From positions 1-55,671 of the forward strand of contig ONRZ01000028.1 of assembly GCA_900320345.1 (NCBI GenBank): DNA of 55,671 nucleotides, read 5' to 3'. The notes beneath the pieces are model-generated. The model made no database searches. It worked only from the letters and a program-made list of their open reading frames with translations, and was not told the origin of the DNA. Numbering within the stretch: position 1 is the stretch's first letter; each line of letters opens with the position of its first letter. The stretch is from an uncultured Lachnospiraceae bacterium (GTDB taxonomy: Bacteria > Bacillota > Clostridia > Lachnospirales > Lachnospiraceae). This document shows positions 36,130-45,618 of the stretch, piece by piece. The translations under genes and the position numbers were made by a program.

Positions 36130-37088
36130 TGAACAGAACCGGAAAACAAAGCCTGATAATACTCACGGGTCCGACAAGCGTGGGAAAAACAGCACTTTCG
36201 ATCAGACTTGCGTCTGAACTTTCGGGTGAGATCATCTCAGCCGACTCCATGCAGGTTTACAGACACATGGATATAGGCACGGCCAAGATAACAAAAGAGC
36301 AGATGCGCGGGATACCTCATCATCTCATCGACATCCTTGAACCAACGGAGGAATATAACGTATCCAGATTTAAGGACGAGGCTTCAAAAGCAGTTTCCAG
36401 GATATCCCAAAGAGGAAAACTTCCTGTCATAGCCGGCGGTACGGGTTTCTATATCCAGGCTCTTCTTTATGATATTGATTTTTCTGACAATGCACAGACC
36501 GATTACAGAAGAGAACTCTTTGATACCGCATCCGAATACGGAAATGAGTATCTGTTTGAAAAGCTTAAGGAAGTCGACCCGAAAGCAGCGTCATACCTTC
36601 ATGCAAATGATGTAAAAAGGGTTACAAGAGCGCTTGAATTCTATAAGGAAACAGGGATGCGGATATCCGAGCATAACGAAAATGAGCGTAAGAAGGAACC
36701 CGTATATGATCATGCATATTTTGTTCTCAATATGCCAAGAGAAAAGTTATATAAAAATATTGACAGACGTGTGGATGATATGATAGAAAACGGTCTTGTC
36801 GATGAAGTAAGAGGATTAAGCGAGATGGGCTGCACGGAAGATATGGTATCCATGAAAGGGCTCGGATATAAGGAAATACTCAGGTTTTTAAACGGAGATA
36901 TCAGTCTTGACGAGGCTGTCTATACGATAAAGCGCGACACCAGACATTTTGCCAAAAGACAGCTTACATGGTTTAAACGCGAGCGGGATGTGATCTGGAT
37001 AAATAAAGATGAATTTGATGATGATGACGACAGGATAGCAGAGTTTATAAAAGAACACTTGATAAAAACGGGAGTGTATAAGGAATGA
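36129..37088 (+). CDS. miaA: tRNA dimethylallyltransferase
   Basis: 319 residues. P-loop GPTSVGKTALS, then SADSMQVYRHMDIGTAK (substrate-binding Asp and the DSxQ(V/L)Y motif), GIPHHLIDI, GGTGFYIQALLYDID and the tRNA-contacting TRHFAKRQLTWFKR. It adds the isopentenyl group to A37 of tRNAs reading UNN codons. Its ATG shares one base with the mutL stop, and its end overlaps the ynbB-like start by ATGA, so mutS-mutL-miaA-ynbB is one transcription unit. No hfq lies between miaA and ynbB, unlike in Bacillus. Confidence 0.96.
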   Translation: MNRTGKQSLIILTGPTSVGKTALSIRLASELSGEIISADSMQVYRHMDIGTAKITKEQMRGIPHHLIDILEPTEEYNVSRFKDEASKAVSRISQRGKLPVIAGGTGFYIQALLYDIDFSDNAQTDYRRELFDTASEYGNEYLFEKLKEVDPKAASYLHANDVKRVTRALEFYKETGMRISEHNENERKKEPVYDHAYFVLNMPREKLYKNIDRRVDDMIENGLVDEVRGLSEMGCTEDMVSMKGLGYKEILRFLNGDISLDEAVYTIKRDTRHFAKRQLTWFKRERDVIWINKDEFDDDDDRIAEFIKEHLIKTGVYKE

Positions 37089-38404
37089 AAAACAACTATA
37101 AGGAAGATAAGAACGAAATATACGCCAAACTCGGTATAGACAGTGATGTACTTGCCTGTTCCGAGAAAATACTCACACGTCTTAAAGACCGTTTTGATGC
37201 GATAGATGAAACAGCGGAATACAACCAGTTAAAGGTCCTTAATGCCATGCAGGAGTGCCATGTTTCGGAGAGCTGCTTCCAGATGTCAAGCGGATACGGA
37301 TACAACGATCAGGGACGCGATACGCTCGAAAAGGTATACGCAAATATCTTCCATACGGAGGATGCACTTGTGAGACCTCAGATAACCTGCGGAACACATG
37401 CGCTTAACGTAGCCCTGTCCGCCAATTTAAGACCGGGCGATGAACTACTCTCACCTGTGGGAAAACCTTACGATACGCTTGAAGAAGTCATCGGTATCAG
37501 GCCTTCATGCGGATCTCTTGCCGAATACGGGATAACATACAGTCAGGTCGATCTTAAAAGTGACGGTTCGTTTGACTATGACGGTATAAGAGAAGCTATA
37601 AATGACCGGACAAAACTTGTTACCATTCAGCGTTCCAAAGGATACCAGACACGGCCTACCTTATCCGTCGATTGGATCGGTGAACTGATCGGATTTATAA
37701 AGGGGATAAAACCCGACGTTATCTGTATGGTCGATAACTGTTACGGAGAATTTGTGGAACGTATCGAGCCCACCGACACGGGTGCCGATATGGTGGTCGG
37801 ATCCCTTATTAAAAATCCCGGCGGAGGTCTTGCACCTATCGGCGGCTATATCGCCGGAAAACGAGAATGCATAGAAAGATGCGCATACAGGCTTACCTCA
37901 CCCGGGCTTGGCAAAGAAGTGGGAGCATCTCTTAATGTCATACAGAGTTTTTATCAGGGACTTTTCATGTCTCCGACGGTAGTGTCGGGAGCTTTAAAGG
38001 GTGCCATCTTTGCCGCAAACATATTTGATGCTCTGGGATTTCCCGTTCATCCCGATCCAAAAGTCAGCCGTCATGATATAATACAGGCCGTAACCCTGGG
38101 CTCCGCAGAGGGCGTTATCTCTTTCTGTAAGGGGATCCAGGCTGCCGCTCCCGTGGACAGCTTTGTTACACCCGAACCGTGGGCCATGCCCGGATATGAT
38201 GCTGATGTCATCATGGCTGCAGGCGCCTTTGTTTCCGGATCATCGATCGAACTTAGTGCCGATGGTCCGATAAAGGAACCGTATGCCGTTTATTTTCAGG
38301 GCGGCCTTACCTTCCCTCATGCAAAATACGGCATCATGAGGGCAGTGCAGCAGCTTAAGAATGACGGCCTTGTTTCGGTAACCGATGCTATACAGAAACT
38401 GTAA
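37085..38404 (+). CDS. ynbB: Methionine gamma-lyase family PLP protein (YnbB-like)
   Basis: 439 residues, fold-type I PLP enzyme. Conserved stretches include SSGYGYNDQGRDTLEKVYA, RPQITCGTHALNVAL, ICMVDNCYGEF (PLP-binding Asp) and GSLIKNPGGGLAP, whose Lys should form the Schiff base. These proteins, found beside miaA/hfq in Firmicutes, are annotated as aluminium-resistance or methionine gamma-lyase family, but their true reaction is not firmly known. Full length with no oddities. Confidence 0.88.
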   Translation: MKNNYKEDKNEIYAKLGIDSDVLACSEKILTRLKDRFDAIDETAEYNQLKVLNAMQECHVSESCFQMSSGYGYNDQGRDTLEKVYANIFHTEDALVRPQITCGTHALNVALSANLRPGDELLSPVGKPYDTLEEVIGIRPSCGSLAEYGITYSQVDLKSDGSFDYDGIREAINDRTKLVTIQRSKGYQTRPTLSVDWIGELIGFIKGIKPDVICMVDNCYGEFVERIEPTDTGADMVVGSLIKNPGGGLAPIGGYIAGKRECIERCAYRLTSPGLGKEVGASLNVIQSFYQGLFMSPTVVSGALKGAIFAANIFDALGFPVHPDPKVSRHDIIQAVTLGSAEGVISFCKGIQAAAPVDSFVTPEPWAMPGYDADVIMAAGAFVSGSSIELSADGPIKEPYAVYFQGGLTFPHAKYGIMRAVQQLKNDGLVSVTDAIQKL

Positions 38405-38408
38405 AATG

Positions 38409-38417
38409 TGGTATAAT
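38409..38417 (+). promoter_or_regulatory. Extended -10 promoter for the mre operon
   Basis: TGG followed by TATAAT (38412-38417), just after the ynbB stop and 35 bases before the mreB TTG start. No convincing -35. Confidence 0.55.
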
Positions 38418-38451
38418 ATCTTGATATTTTTATTGGATCCGGAGGATAATT

Positions 38452-39465
38452 TTGTCAATAAGTGCATTCGGTATCGATCTCGGTACCTATAATATAAAGA
38501 TATATAACGGTTTTAACGATACGATCAGTTCTCAGAAGAATATCATCGCCATACAGAAGATAATGAACAAGAAGAACCTTTTTGCATACGGCGATCATGC
38601 TTTTGAAATGTATGAGAAGGCTCCGCAGAACATAACGGTTTCTTTCCCTGTTATGAACGGAGTTATTGCCGACATCAATCACATGCAGGTACTTCTGCGC
38701 AATTTTATAAATGATTCGATGAACGGCAATATAAAGGGTGCTGATTTCTATATTTCGGTACCCACCGATATAACCGAGGTTGAGAAGAGGGCTTTCTTCG
38801 ATCTCGTAAGGGAATCGAACGTAAAGGCAAGGAACATATACATCGTTGAAAAGGCAATTGCGGATGGTGTGGGGCTTGATGTTGATGTTATCAATTCACA
38901 GGGTATCCTTGTAGTGAACATAGGATATGAGACGACCGAGATCTCCATCCTGTCAATGGGCGGTATCGTTTTAAGCCGTCTTATTAAGATCGGCGGCAAG
39001 CGTTTTGACGAGAGCATCAGAAACATAATCCGAAAGGAATACAATCTTCTTGTAGGCATCAAGACGGCAGAGAAGGTTAAGATCGCACTTCCGGAACTCG
39101 AAGAAGCACAGGAGGATGCGGTCGTTTACGGCAGGGATATCGTTACGGGGCTTCCCGTGGAACGTTCTATCCCGACCAATCTCATTGAAAAGGCAATGAA
39201 GGAACATTTCGAAACGATAATAGACAGTGTCAGGGTCATACTTGAACGCACACCACCTGAACTGGGTGCTGATATCTACAAGAAGGGGATCTTTTTAACG
39301 GGCGGTTCCGCGGGTATAGGTGACCTGCATGAGCTTATAGCCGGAAGCACGGGACTTAAGGTCAATTTTTCCGTGAACGGAGAAGAGAGCGTTGCATACG
39401 GACTTTCTCAGATAATCAAAAATGAGGAGTTCCGTTCCGTTGTATATTCGATGCAGGATCTGTAG
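38452..39465 (+). CDS. mreB: MreB/Mbl family rod-shape actin homologue
   Basis: 337 residues. Phosphate-1 loop FGIDLGTYNIKIYNG, the MreB-like PVMNGVIADINHMQVLLRNFI, phosphate-2 VVNIGYETTEISILSMGG, KIGGKRFDESIRN, IKTAEKVKI and adenosine motif FLTGGSAGIGDL. The nucleotide loops are more diverged than in Bacillus MreB (which has GTANT), but the order of motifs and the mreC-mreD context settle the identity. It forms membrane-bound filaments that direct side-wall synthesis. It starts with TTG preceded by GGAGGATAA. Confidence 0.92.
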   Translation: MSISAFGIDLGTYNIKIYNGFNDTISSQKNIIAIQKIMNKKNLFAYGDHAFEMYEKAPQNITVSFPVMNGVIADINHMQVLLRNFINDSMNGNIKGADFYISVPTDITEVEKRAFFDLVRESNVKARNIYIVEKAIADGVGLDVDVINSQGILVVNIGYETTEISILSMGGIVLSRLIKIGGKRFDESIRNIIRKEYNLLVGIKTAEKVKIALPELEEAQEDAVVYGRDIVTGLPVERSIPTNLIEKAMKEHFETIIDSVRVILERTPPELGADIYKKGIFLTGGSAGIGDLHELIAGSTGLKVNFSVNGEESVAYGLSQIIKNEEFRSVVYSMQDL

Positions 39466-39504
39466 ATCGGCGCTGTCTTATGAAGGAAACTGTAAGGGGT
39501 ACAG

Positions 39505-40368
39505 ATGGGAAAAAGAGGGCACAGAAGGGATAGGTTTTCTATTCCCGCTAAATATATATTTCTTATATTGACAATTCTATGTGTCGCAATGATGATCATA
39601 TCATTTACGACAGACTTCGTAAGCGAGCCGCTCGATACTGCGGCCGGTTATGTCATTGTTCCTTTCCAGCGGGGCCTCGGTGCTGCGGGCGCATGGCTTT
39701 CGGGACGATCCGAGAACATAAAGAAGATCAATGAACTTACCGAAGAGAATGCCGAACTGAAGGAAAGGATAGACGAACTCACCATACGCATAAATGATCT
39801 GCAGCGGGATAAATACGAACTTTCGCAGCTGCGCAGTCTGTTCCTCCTTGATGAACAGTATTCGGATTATGAAAAAGTGGGTGCACGTGTCATCGGGAAG
39901 GATACGGGCAACTGGTTCTCATCTTTCATAATCGATAAGGGAAGCAATGACGGTATCATGACGGATATGAATGTGATGGCCGGTTCGGGACTTGTCGGGA
40001 TCGTAACAAATGTCGGTCCCAACTGGGCGAAGGTCCGCTCCATAATAGACGACACATCGAGTTTGAGCGGGATGGTAATGTCAACCTCTGATACCCTTAT
40101 AGTTTCAGGAGATCTTGAACTTATGGATGACGGATATATCAGATTCTCACAGCTTATCGATGAGGATGATGCCGTGGCCTCCGGCGATCAGGTCGTCACT
40201 TCAACAATAAGCAATAAGTATCTTCCCGGAATATCGATCGGTTATATAACCGAAATAGAAAAGGATGCTAACAATCTTACAAAATCGGGATTTATAACAC
40301 CGGCAGTTGATTTCAAGAGACTTACCACCGTCCTCGTAGTAACGGAACTTAAAGAGGAGAGCGAGTAG
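39505..40368 (+). CDS. mreC: Rod shape-determining protein MreC
   Basis: 287 residues. Single TM at about 13-36 (YIFLILTILCVAMMIISF), a coiled coil at about 64-110 (KKINELTEENAELKERIDEL), then the paired beta domains with ARVIGKDTGNWFSSFIIDKG, MNVMAGSGLVGIVTNVG and GDQVVTSTISNKYLPGISIG. MreC bridges MreB, PBP2 and RodA on the outer face of the membrane. GTAAGGGG precedes the ATG. Confidence 0.95.
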   Translation: MGKRGHRRDRFSIPAKYIFLILTILCVAMMIISFTTDFVSEPLDTAAGYVIVPFQRGLGAAGAWLSGRSENIKKINELTEENAELKERIDELTIRINDLQRDKYELSQLRSLFLLDEQYSDYEKVGARVIGKDTGNWFSSFIIDKGSNDGIMTDMNVMAGSGLVGIVTNVGPNWAKVRSIIDDTSSLSGMVMSTSDTLIVSGDLELMDDGYIRFSQLIDEDDAVASGDQVVTSTISNKYLPGISIGYITEIEKDANNLTKSGFITPAVDFKRLTTVLVVTELKEESE

Positions 40369-40371
40369 ATA

Positions 40372-40878
40372 ATGCTAAGAAGGATCACCGTTCTGTTAAT
40401 GATAATAATCGGATATCTGCTTCAGACGACGCTGTTTAAATCCATCTCACTTGCAGGTATAGTCCCCAATATACTCATTATCCTTACTTCCGCATTCGGA
40501 TTCATGCGGGGCAAGAACGAGGGTATGTTCATAGGTTTTGTCTCGGGACTGCTTATCGATATTTTTTTCGGATCGATACTCGGATTTTATGCACTTGTTT
40601 ATATGTTCATCGGCTACTTGAACGGATTCTTCAGAAGGATATTTTATCCCGAAGATATAAAGCTTCCCATGATCCTTATAGGAGCAAGCGAATTCCTGTA
40701 CTGTTTCATCTGTTACATCTTCCTGTTCCTGTTAAGGGGAAGGCTTCATCTCGGGTATTATTTTTTACATATAATACTGCCTGACATCGTATATACGGTG
40801 CTCGTTACCCTTATCATCTACAAGGGTATACTATTTGTTAACGAATGGCTTGAATCGCACGAAACAGGGAGAGCTTGA
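40372..40878 (+). CDS. mreD: Rod shape-determining protein MreD
   Basis: 168 residues, almost entirely hydrophobic with five or six TM segments. Typical MreD pattern: LLQTTLFKSISLAGIVPNIL and GFVSGLLIDIFFGSILGFYAL. It starts three bases after mreC and overlaps the PBP2 gene, so it is firmly within the mre operon. Confidence 0.93.
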   Translation: MLRRITVLLMIIIGYLLQTTLFKSISLAGIVPNILIILTSAFGFMRGKNEGMFIGFVSGLLIDIFFGSILGFYALVYMFIGYLNGFFRRIFYPEDIKLPMILIGASEFLYCFICYIFLFLLRGRLHLGYYFLHIILPDIVYTVLVTLIIYKGILFVNEWLESHETGRA

Positions 40879-43760
40879 TCTTGCTTACCGACATAAAGGA
40901 ATGGATAAAACGAATAATATTTTCCAGGCTCTTTGTGCTTTCCATAATCATGGGAGCTCTGTTTTTTGTACTCATACAACGGCTTTTTGTTTTGCAGATA
41001 ATAAACGGTGCCGACTATCTTAACAACTTTACCCTCACCATAAAAAAAGAGATATCACTGCCCGGTGCACGCGGAAACATATATGACAGGAACGGAGAAC
41101 TCCTTGCATATAACGAGCTTGCATATTCGGTGACGATAGAAGACAACTACGAATCGACTGCCGATAAGAACATTCTTATGAATGCCACGATCATAAAGAC
41201 CGTTGATCTTATAGAGTCCTGCGGCGATGAGGTCAATAATGATTTCAAGATAATACTCAACAGGTTCGGCCGGTATGAATATATCGTCAAGGACACGAGG
41301 CTTTTAAGGTTTCTGGCTGATATCTACGGACACCCAAAGATCGATGAGCTCACGGCTGAGGAACGCAATTCCACTGCCGACGATGTTATAAACTATCTGT
41401 GTTCGAAGGAAAAATACCAGATAGGTACACTGCATTATAACGAAGACGGAGAGCGTACTTTTAATCCCAAAGAGGGATACACGCCGGAAGAGATATTAAA
41501 GATCATTACCGTACGTTTTGCAATGAGTACGAACAGCTATCAGAAATATCTTTCTACCGTTATCGCATCCCAGGTCAGTGACAAAACGGTAGCGGCAATA
41601 ATCGAGAACAGGAATGAACTGCAGGGAGTCGATATCGCCGAGAATATGCTAAGACGTTATAACGATCCTCAGTATTTTTCACACATAATCGGTTATGTCG
41701 GGAACGCATCCACCGAAGATCTTAATGAACTCGCAGGATCTTCGCATGATTACGATATGACGGACATTGTCGGCAAGGCCGGCATAGAAAAAGCAATGGA
41801 AGACAGTCTGCAGGGACGTAAGGGCCGCGATGTCGTATTCACTGACAATGTCGGCAAGGTCCTTGAGACCGACAGCCACGACGATCCCGTTGCCGGGCAG
41901 AACATCTATCTGTCCATAGACTCGGATCTCCAAAAGGCCGTTTACAACATGCTCGAGCAGAAGCTTGCCGGTATTCTGGTCACCAAGATAATAAACATGA
42001 AGGAATACAACAATTCAGAGGTCAAATCATCAAATATGATGATACCGATCGATGATGTTTATTATGCGCTCATAAACAATAATGTAATAGATATAAATGC
42101 TTTTAATGAAGCAAATGCCCATACTTATGAGAAACAGGTAAATGAAAAGTTCAGATCAAGACAGGATGAGATCATCGCAGAGATCAAAACGGAACTTCTC
42201 GAAACCGCAAACCCGTACAACCAGCTAAGCAAGGAGATGCAGGTCTATGAAAGTTATATAGTGAGCAGACTCCAGTCTTCATCAACCGGTATCATAATGA
42301 ATGATATGGTCGATAAGGACGACCGGACTTATATAAACTGGACGATCAAGGAAACAATAAGCCTTCGTGAATACCTGAACTACTGTCTTGCACAGAACTG
42401 GATAGATATCTCAAAGTTTCATGCGGACAGCCTTTATTCGGACACTTCCGAGGTGTATGAGCAGCTCGTGGATCATATATGCAGCGATCTTAAGAGCGAT
42501 ACGGGCTTTTCCAAAAAGATCTATAAATACATGATAAGGGATAATTACGTATCCGGAAAGGAACTGTGCCTCATACTGTTCGAGCAGAGAGTAATATACG
42601 GTACATCGGCAGAGAAACAGGCACTTGAAACCGGTGCCAAAACTCCGTATGAATTCATAATAAACAAGATATCAAACATCGAGATAACACCCGCACAGCT
42701 GGCGCTCGATCCGTGCTCCGGTTCGTGTGTTGTCTTAAGCACGGACGGAGAAGTCCTTGCATGTGTTTCTTATCCGGGCTACAATGCAAACCGGCTTACG
42801 AACACGATAGATGCGGACTATTATGCCGAGTTGATGAACGATCTTTCAAGTCCGATGTACAACCATGCCACACAGCAGATGACCGCACCCGGATCCACCT
42901 TTAAAATGGTCAGCGCGATAAGCGGTCTCGGAAACGGCGTGATAAATCTGGGAGAGCCCCTGTCATGTCACGGTATTTACGAAATAGAGAGCCTGGATCT
43001 GGAAAAAAAGTGCTGGGTATATCCCGGCGCACACGGAAGCCTGGATGTCGTTCATGCAATCGAGAATTCCTGCAACAGTTTTTTCTATGAAGTGGGCTAC
43101 AGGCTCAGTACCAATCTTCATACCACGACTTACAATGAGACGCTCGGTCTGGAAAAACTGCGGACATATGCCGACATGTTCGGTCTTACGGAAAAGACAG
43201 GGATCGAGATGGAAGAGAACGAACCGCAGTTTTCCGATACTCTTCCCATAGACTCGGCCATAGGACAGGGTAGTCACAACTATACAACCATCGGACTTGC
43301 GCGTTATGTTGATACGATCGCAACCCGTGGTGTCTGTTATGACCTGACTCTTATAAACAGGATAGAGACCACGGACGGTGAAGTGGTATTAAGATATACA
43401 CCGAATGTACGAAATCGCATGGATGTTCCGAGCCAGTACTGGGATGCGGTACAGAACGGCATGAGACTTGTTGTTCGGAAAACAAATGCATATAAGGGTT
43501 TTCCGATAACGGTCGCAGGTAAGACCGGAACAGCGCAGACTTCACTTTCACGTACAAACCACGCTCTTTTTGTGGGATTTGCTCCGTATGACAGACCCGA
43601 GATAGCCGTGTCGGTCCGTATCGCTTACGGATACACTTCCGCAAACGCCGCGGCGCTTGCAAGTGATGTGATGAGATACTATTTCGGCCTCGAAGATGCC
43701 GATCAGCTTATAAACGGAATCGCTGATGTTGATGAAACTCAGGAAGTTATCGAAGATTAA
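40875..43760 (+). CDS. mrdA: Penicillin-binding protein 2 (elongasome transpeptidase), long form
   Basis: 961 residues, much longer than the usual 600-700. One TM at about 15-38; dimerisation region with LPGARGNIYDRNGELLAYNEL; GVDIAENMLRRY and HIIGYVG; KAGIEKAMEDSLQGRKG; GQNIYLSIDSDLQKAVYNML. Transpeptidase motifs: SxxK at Ser674 (PGSTFK), SxN at Ser732 (SCNSF) and KTG at Lys883 (KTGTAQ). The extra length is an insertion of about 250 residues between the TLD-like strand (about 350) and the AQLALDPCSGSCVVL strand (about 610), mostly helical and polar. It is the partner of RodA. It starts with TTG overlapping mreD by four bases. Confidence 0.93.
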   Translation: MILLTDIKEWIKRIIFSRLFVLSIIMGALFFVLIQRLFVLQIINGADYLNNFTLTIKKEISLPGARGNIYDRNGELLAYNELAYSVTIEDNYESTADKNILMNATIIKTVDLIESCGDEVNNDFKIILNRFGRYEYIVKDTRLLRFLADIYGHPKIDELTAEERNSTADDVINYLCSKEKYQIGTLHYNEDGERTFNPKEGYTPEEILKIITVRFAMSTNSYQKYLSTVIASQVSDKTVAAIIENRNELQGVDIAENMLRRYNDPQYFSHIIGYVGNASTEDLNELAGSSHDYDMTDIVGKAGIEKAMEDSLQGRKGRDVVFTDNVGKVLETDSHDDPVAGQNIYLSIDSDLQKAVYNMLEQKLAGILVTKIINMKEYNNSEVKSSNMMIPIDDVYYALINNNVIDINAFNEANAHTYEKQVNEKFRSRQDEIIAEIKTELLETANPYNQLSKEMQVYESYIVSRLQSSSTGIIMNDMVDKDDRTYINWTIKETISLREYLNYCLAQNWIDISKFHADSLYSDTSEVYEQLVDHICSDLKSDTGFSKKIYKYMIRDNYVSGKELCLILFEQRVIYGTSAEKQALETGAKTPYEFIINKISNIEITPAQLALDPCSGSCVVLSTDGEVLACVSYPGYNANRLTNTIDADYYAELMNDLSSPMYNHATQQMTAPGSTFKMVSAISGLGNGVINLGEPLSCHGIYEIESLDLEKKCWVYPGAHGSLDVVHAIENSCNSFFYEVGYRLSTNLHTTTYNETLGLEKLRTYADMFGLTEKTGIEMEENEPQFSDTLPIDSAIGQGSHNYTTIGLARYVDTIATRGVCYDLTLINRIETTDGEVVLRYTPNVRNRMDVPSQYWDAVQNGMRLVVRKTNAYKGFPITVAGKTGTAQTSLSRTNHALFVGFAPYDRPEIAVSVRIAYGYTSANAAALASDVMRYYFGLEDADQLINGIADVDETQEVIED

Positions 43761-43772
43761 AGGGGGAACATT

Positions 43773-44450
43773 ATGAGCAGTCAGAATACTGTAATGCTTA
43801 AAAGCTTTAAGAACGGGATAAACATTAAGCTGGATCCCGAGGCGGATTTTGAAACCATATATCAGGAGCTTATAGAAAAATTCAATGCTTCTGCGAAATT
43901 CTTCGGGAAAGCAAGGCTTGTTATATCGTTTGAAGGAAGGACTTTAACTGAAGACGAAGAGGAATTCCTGATAAAATGCATACAGGAGAATACCGATATT
44001 ACCGTAGCATGTGTGATAGGGAAGAACGAAGCACAGGAAATACAGTATATAAGGGCCGCAAACAGCTTCTCCGAAAACAGCAATGAACATGGCGGACAGT
44101 TCTACAAGGGCAGTATAAAAGCCGGTGAGACCATAGAAACCGACTCAAGTCTTATCGTACTCGGTGATGTGAACAACGGCGGGGAGGTCTCGGCTTCCGG
44201 AAACGTTATAATACTCGGCAGCCTTTACGGTCATGTTCATGCCGGATGCTTTGGAGATGATAAAAGTTTTATCGTTGCACTCGATTTAAAATCATCCCTT
44301 ATAGAGATAGCCGACCGCAAAGAACTCATAACGGAAAAAAACTCACTGTTCCTTAAGAACAAGGCAGTTCCCAAGATAATCTATGTTGACGGCGATGTTT
44401 TGCGTGCAAAGGCGATAACAACAGATACACTTAATAATCTTCCTTTGTGA
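43773..44450 (+). CDS. minC: Septum site-determining protein MinC
   Basis: 225 residues. The N-terminal domain (about 1-100) ends in a variable hinge; the C-terminal beta-helix shows KAGETIETDSSLIVLGDVNN, GGEVSASGNVIILGSLYGHV and HAG, the MinC signature. MinC blocks FtsZ assembly away from midcell and is normally carried on the membrane by MinD. In relatives minD and minE follow between minC and rodA; here rodA starts 13 bases after the minC stop and neither gene is in the window. GGGGG precedes the ATG. Confidence 0.9.
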   Translation: MSSQNTVMLKSFKNGINIKLDPEADFETIYQELIEKFNASAKFFGKARLVISFEGRTLTEDEEEFLIKCIQENTDITVACVIGKNEAQEIQYIRAANSFSENSNEHGGQFYKGSIKAGETIETDSSLIVLGDVNNGGEVSASGNVIILGSLYGHVHAGCFGDDKSFIVALDLKSSLIEIADRKELITEKNSLFLKNKAVPKIIYVDGDVLRAKAITTDTLNNLPL

Positions 44451-44462
44451 TAAGAGGTTTAT

Positions 44463-45593
44463 ATGTTTGATATTTTCAGGATCTTTTCAAAATACAGTAT
44501 AAAAAAATACAATTTTTTCCTGGTACTTCTTACGATAGCGATATCGGTTGTGGGAATCCTTCTCATAGGCAGCGCAAAATCGGATCTTACGGAGCGTCAG
44601 ATCCAGGGACTTATAATAGGTCTGGCTGTCATGATCCCGCTTTCTCTTATCGATTATCACTTTATACTGAAGTTCTACTGGATAGAGTATGCACTGGCCA
44701 TACTTCTGCTCATCGCGGTATATTTCTTCGGCGACAAAGGAGGCGGTGCGGCACGCTGGTTTACTCTCTTCGGACTGCGTTTCCAGCCCTCCGAACTGGT
44801 AAAAATATTATTGATTTTATTTTATGCACAGTTTATTATGAAACATGAGGATAAACTGAATACATTCCGCATGCTTTTGGCATGTATTATTCTGATAATC
44901 CCTCCTTTTGTCCTGATCTTCGAACAGCCGGATCTGTCCACCAGTATAATGATACTCGTTATATTCGGAGTACTTATGTTCCTTGGCGGTCTGAGTTATA
45001 AAGTCATTCTCGTTGTTGCGGCTATCGCAATACCTTCAGCCGTCATTCTTCTTAACATGATACTCACTCCGGGACAGACAATAGTCAACGAATATCAGCA
45101 GAAACGTCTGCTCGCATGGATCCAGCCCGAAAAATATGCATCGACGGAAGCATATCAGCAGCTTAATTCGATTACCGCGATAGGTTCGGGACAGCTGCAG
45201 GGCAAGGGACTTAACAATAACGTTATAGGCTCGGTCAAGAACGGTAACTTCATTTCGGAAGCCCAGACAGACTTTATTTTTGCCATAGCGGGAGAGGAAC
45301 TTGGCTTTATCGGATGCTGCGGCATAATCATATTACTGCTTCTGATAGTCATTCAGTGTATATGGATAGCTGCCCGTGCAGATGATATGGCAGGAAGGCT
45401 TATCGCGGGAGGAATGGCCGGTTTTATCGGTTTTCAGACTTTCATCAACATAGGCGTCACCACCATGATACTCCCAAATACCGGTCTTACGCTGCCTTTT
45501 GTAAGTTACGGCCTGACATCGCTCGTTACCATGTTCATCGGTATCGGGATCGTACTTAATGTAAGACTGCAGGCGGATAATCTTATGTACTGA
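44463..45593 (+). CDS. rodA: SEDS glycosyltransferase RodA
   Basis: 376 residues, about ten TM segments. Motifs: GGGAARWFTLFGLRFQPSELVK, FEQPDLSTSIMI, EAQTDFIFAIAGEELGFIG and MILPNTGLTLPFVSYGLTS. Its place in the mre operon behind PBP2 and the RWF...FQPSE motif identify it as RodA rather than FtsW. It polymerises glycan with PBP2 in the elongasome. Confidence 0.94.
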   Translation: MFDIFRIFSKYSIKKYNFFLVLLTIAISVVGILLIGSAKSDLTERQIQGLIIGLAVMIPLSLIDYHFILKFYWIEYALAILLLIAVYFFGDKGGGAARWFTLFGLRFQPSELVKILLILFYAQFIMKHEDKLNTFRMLLACIILIIPPFVLIFEQPDLSTSIMILVIFGVLMFLGGLSYKVILVVAAIAIPSAVILLNMILTPGQTIVNEYQQKRLLAWIQPEKYASTEAYQQLNSITAIGSGQLQGKGLNNNVIGSVKNGNFISEAQTDFIFAIAGEELGFIGCCGIIILLLLIVIQCIWIAARADDMAGRLIAGGMAGFIGFQTFINIGVTTMILPNTGLTLPFVSYGLTSLVTMFIGIGIVLNVRLQADNLMY

Positions 45594-45618
45594 ACGACGG
45601 TACGAAAGGAAATATTTC

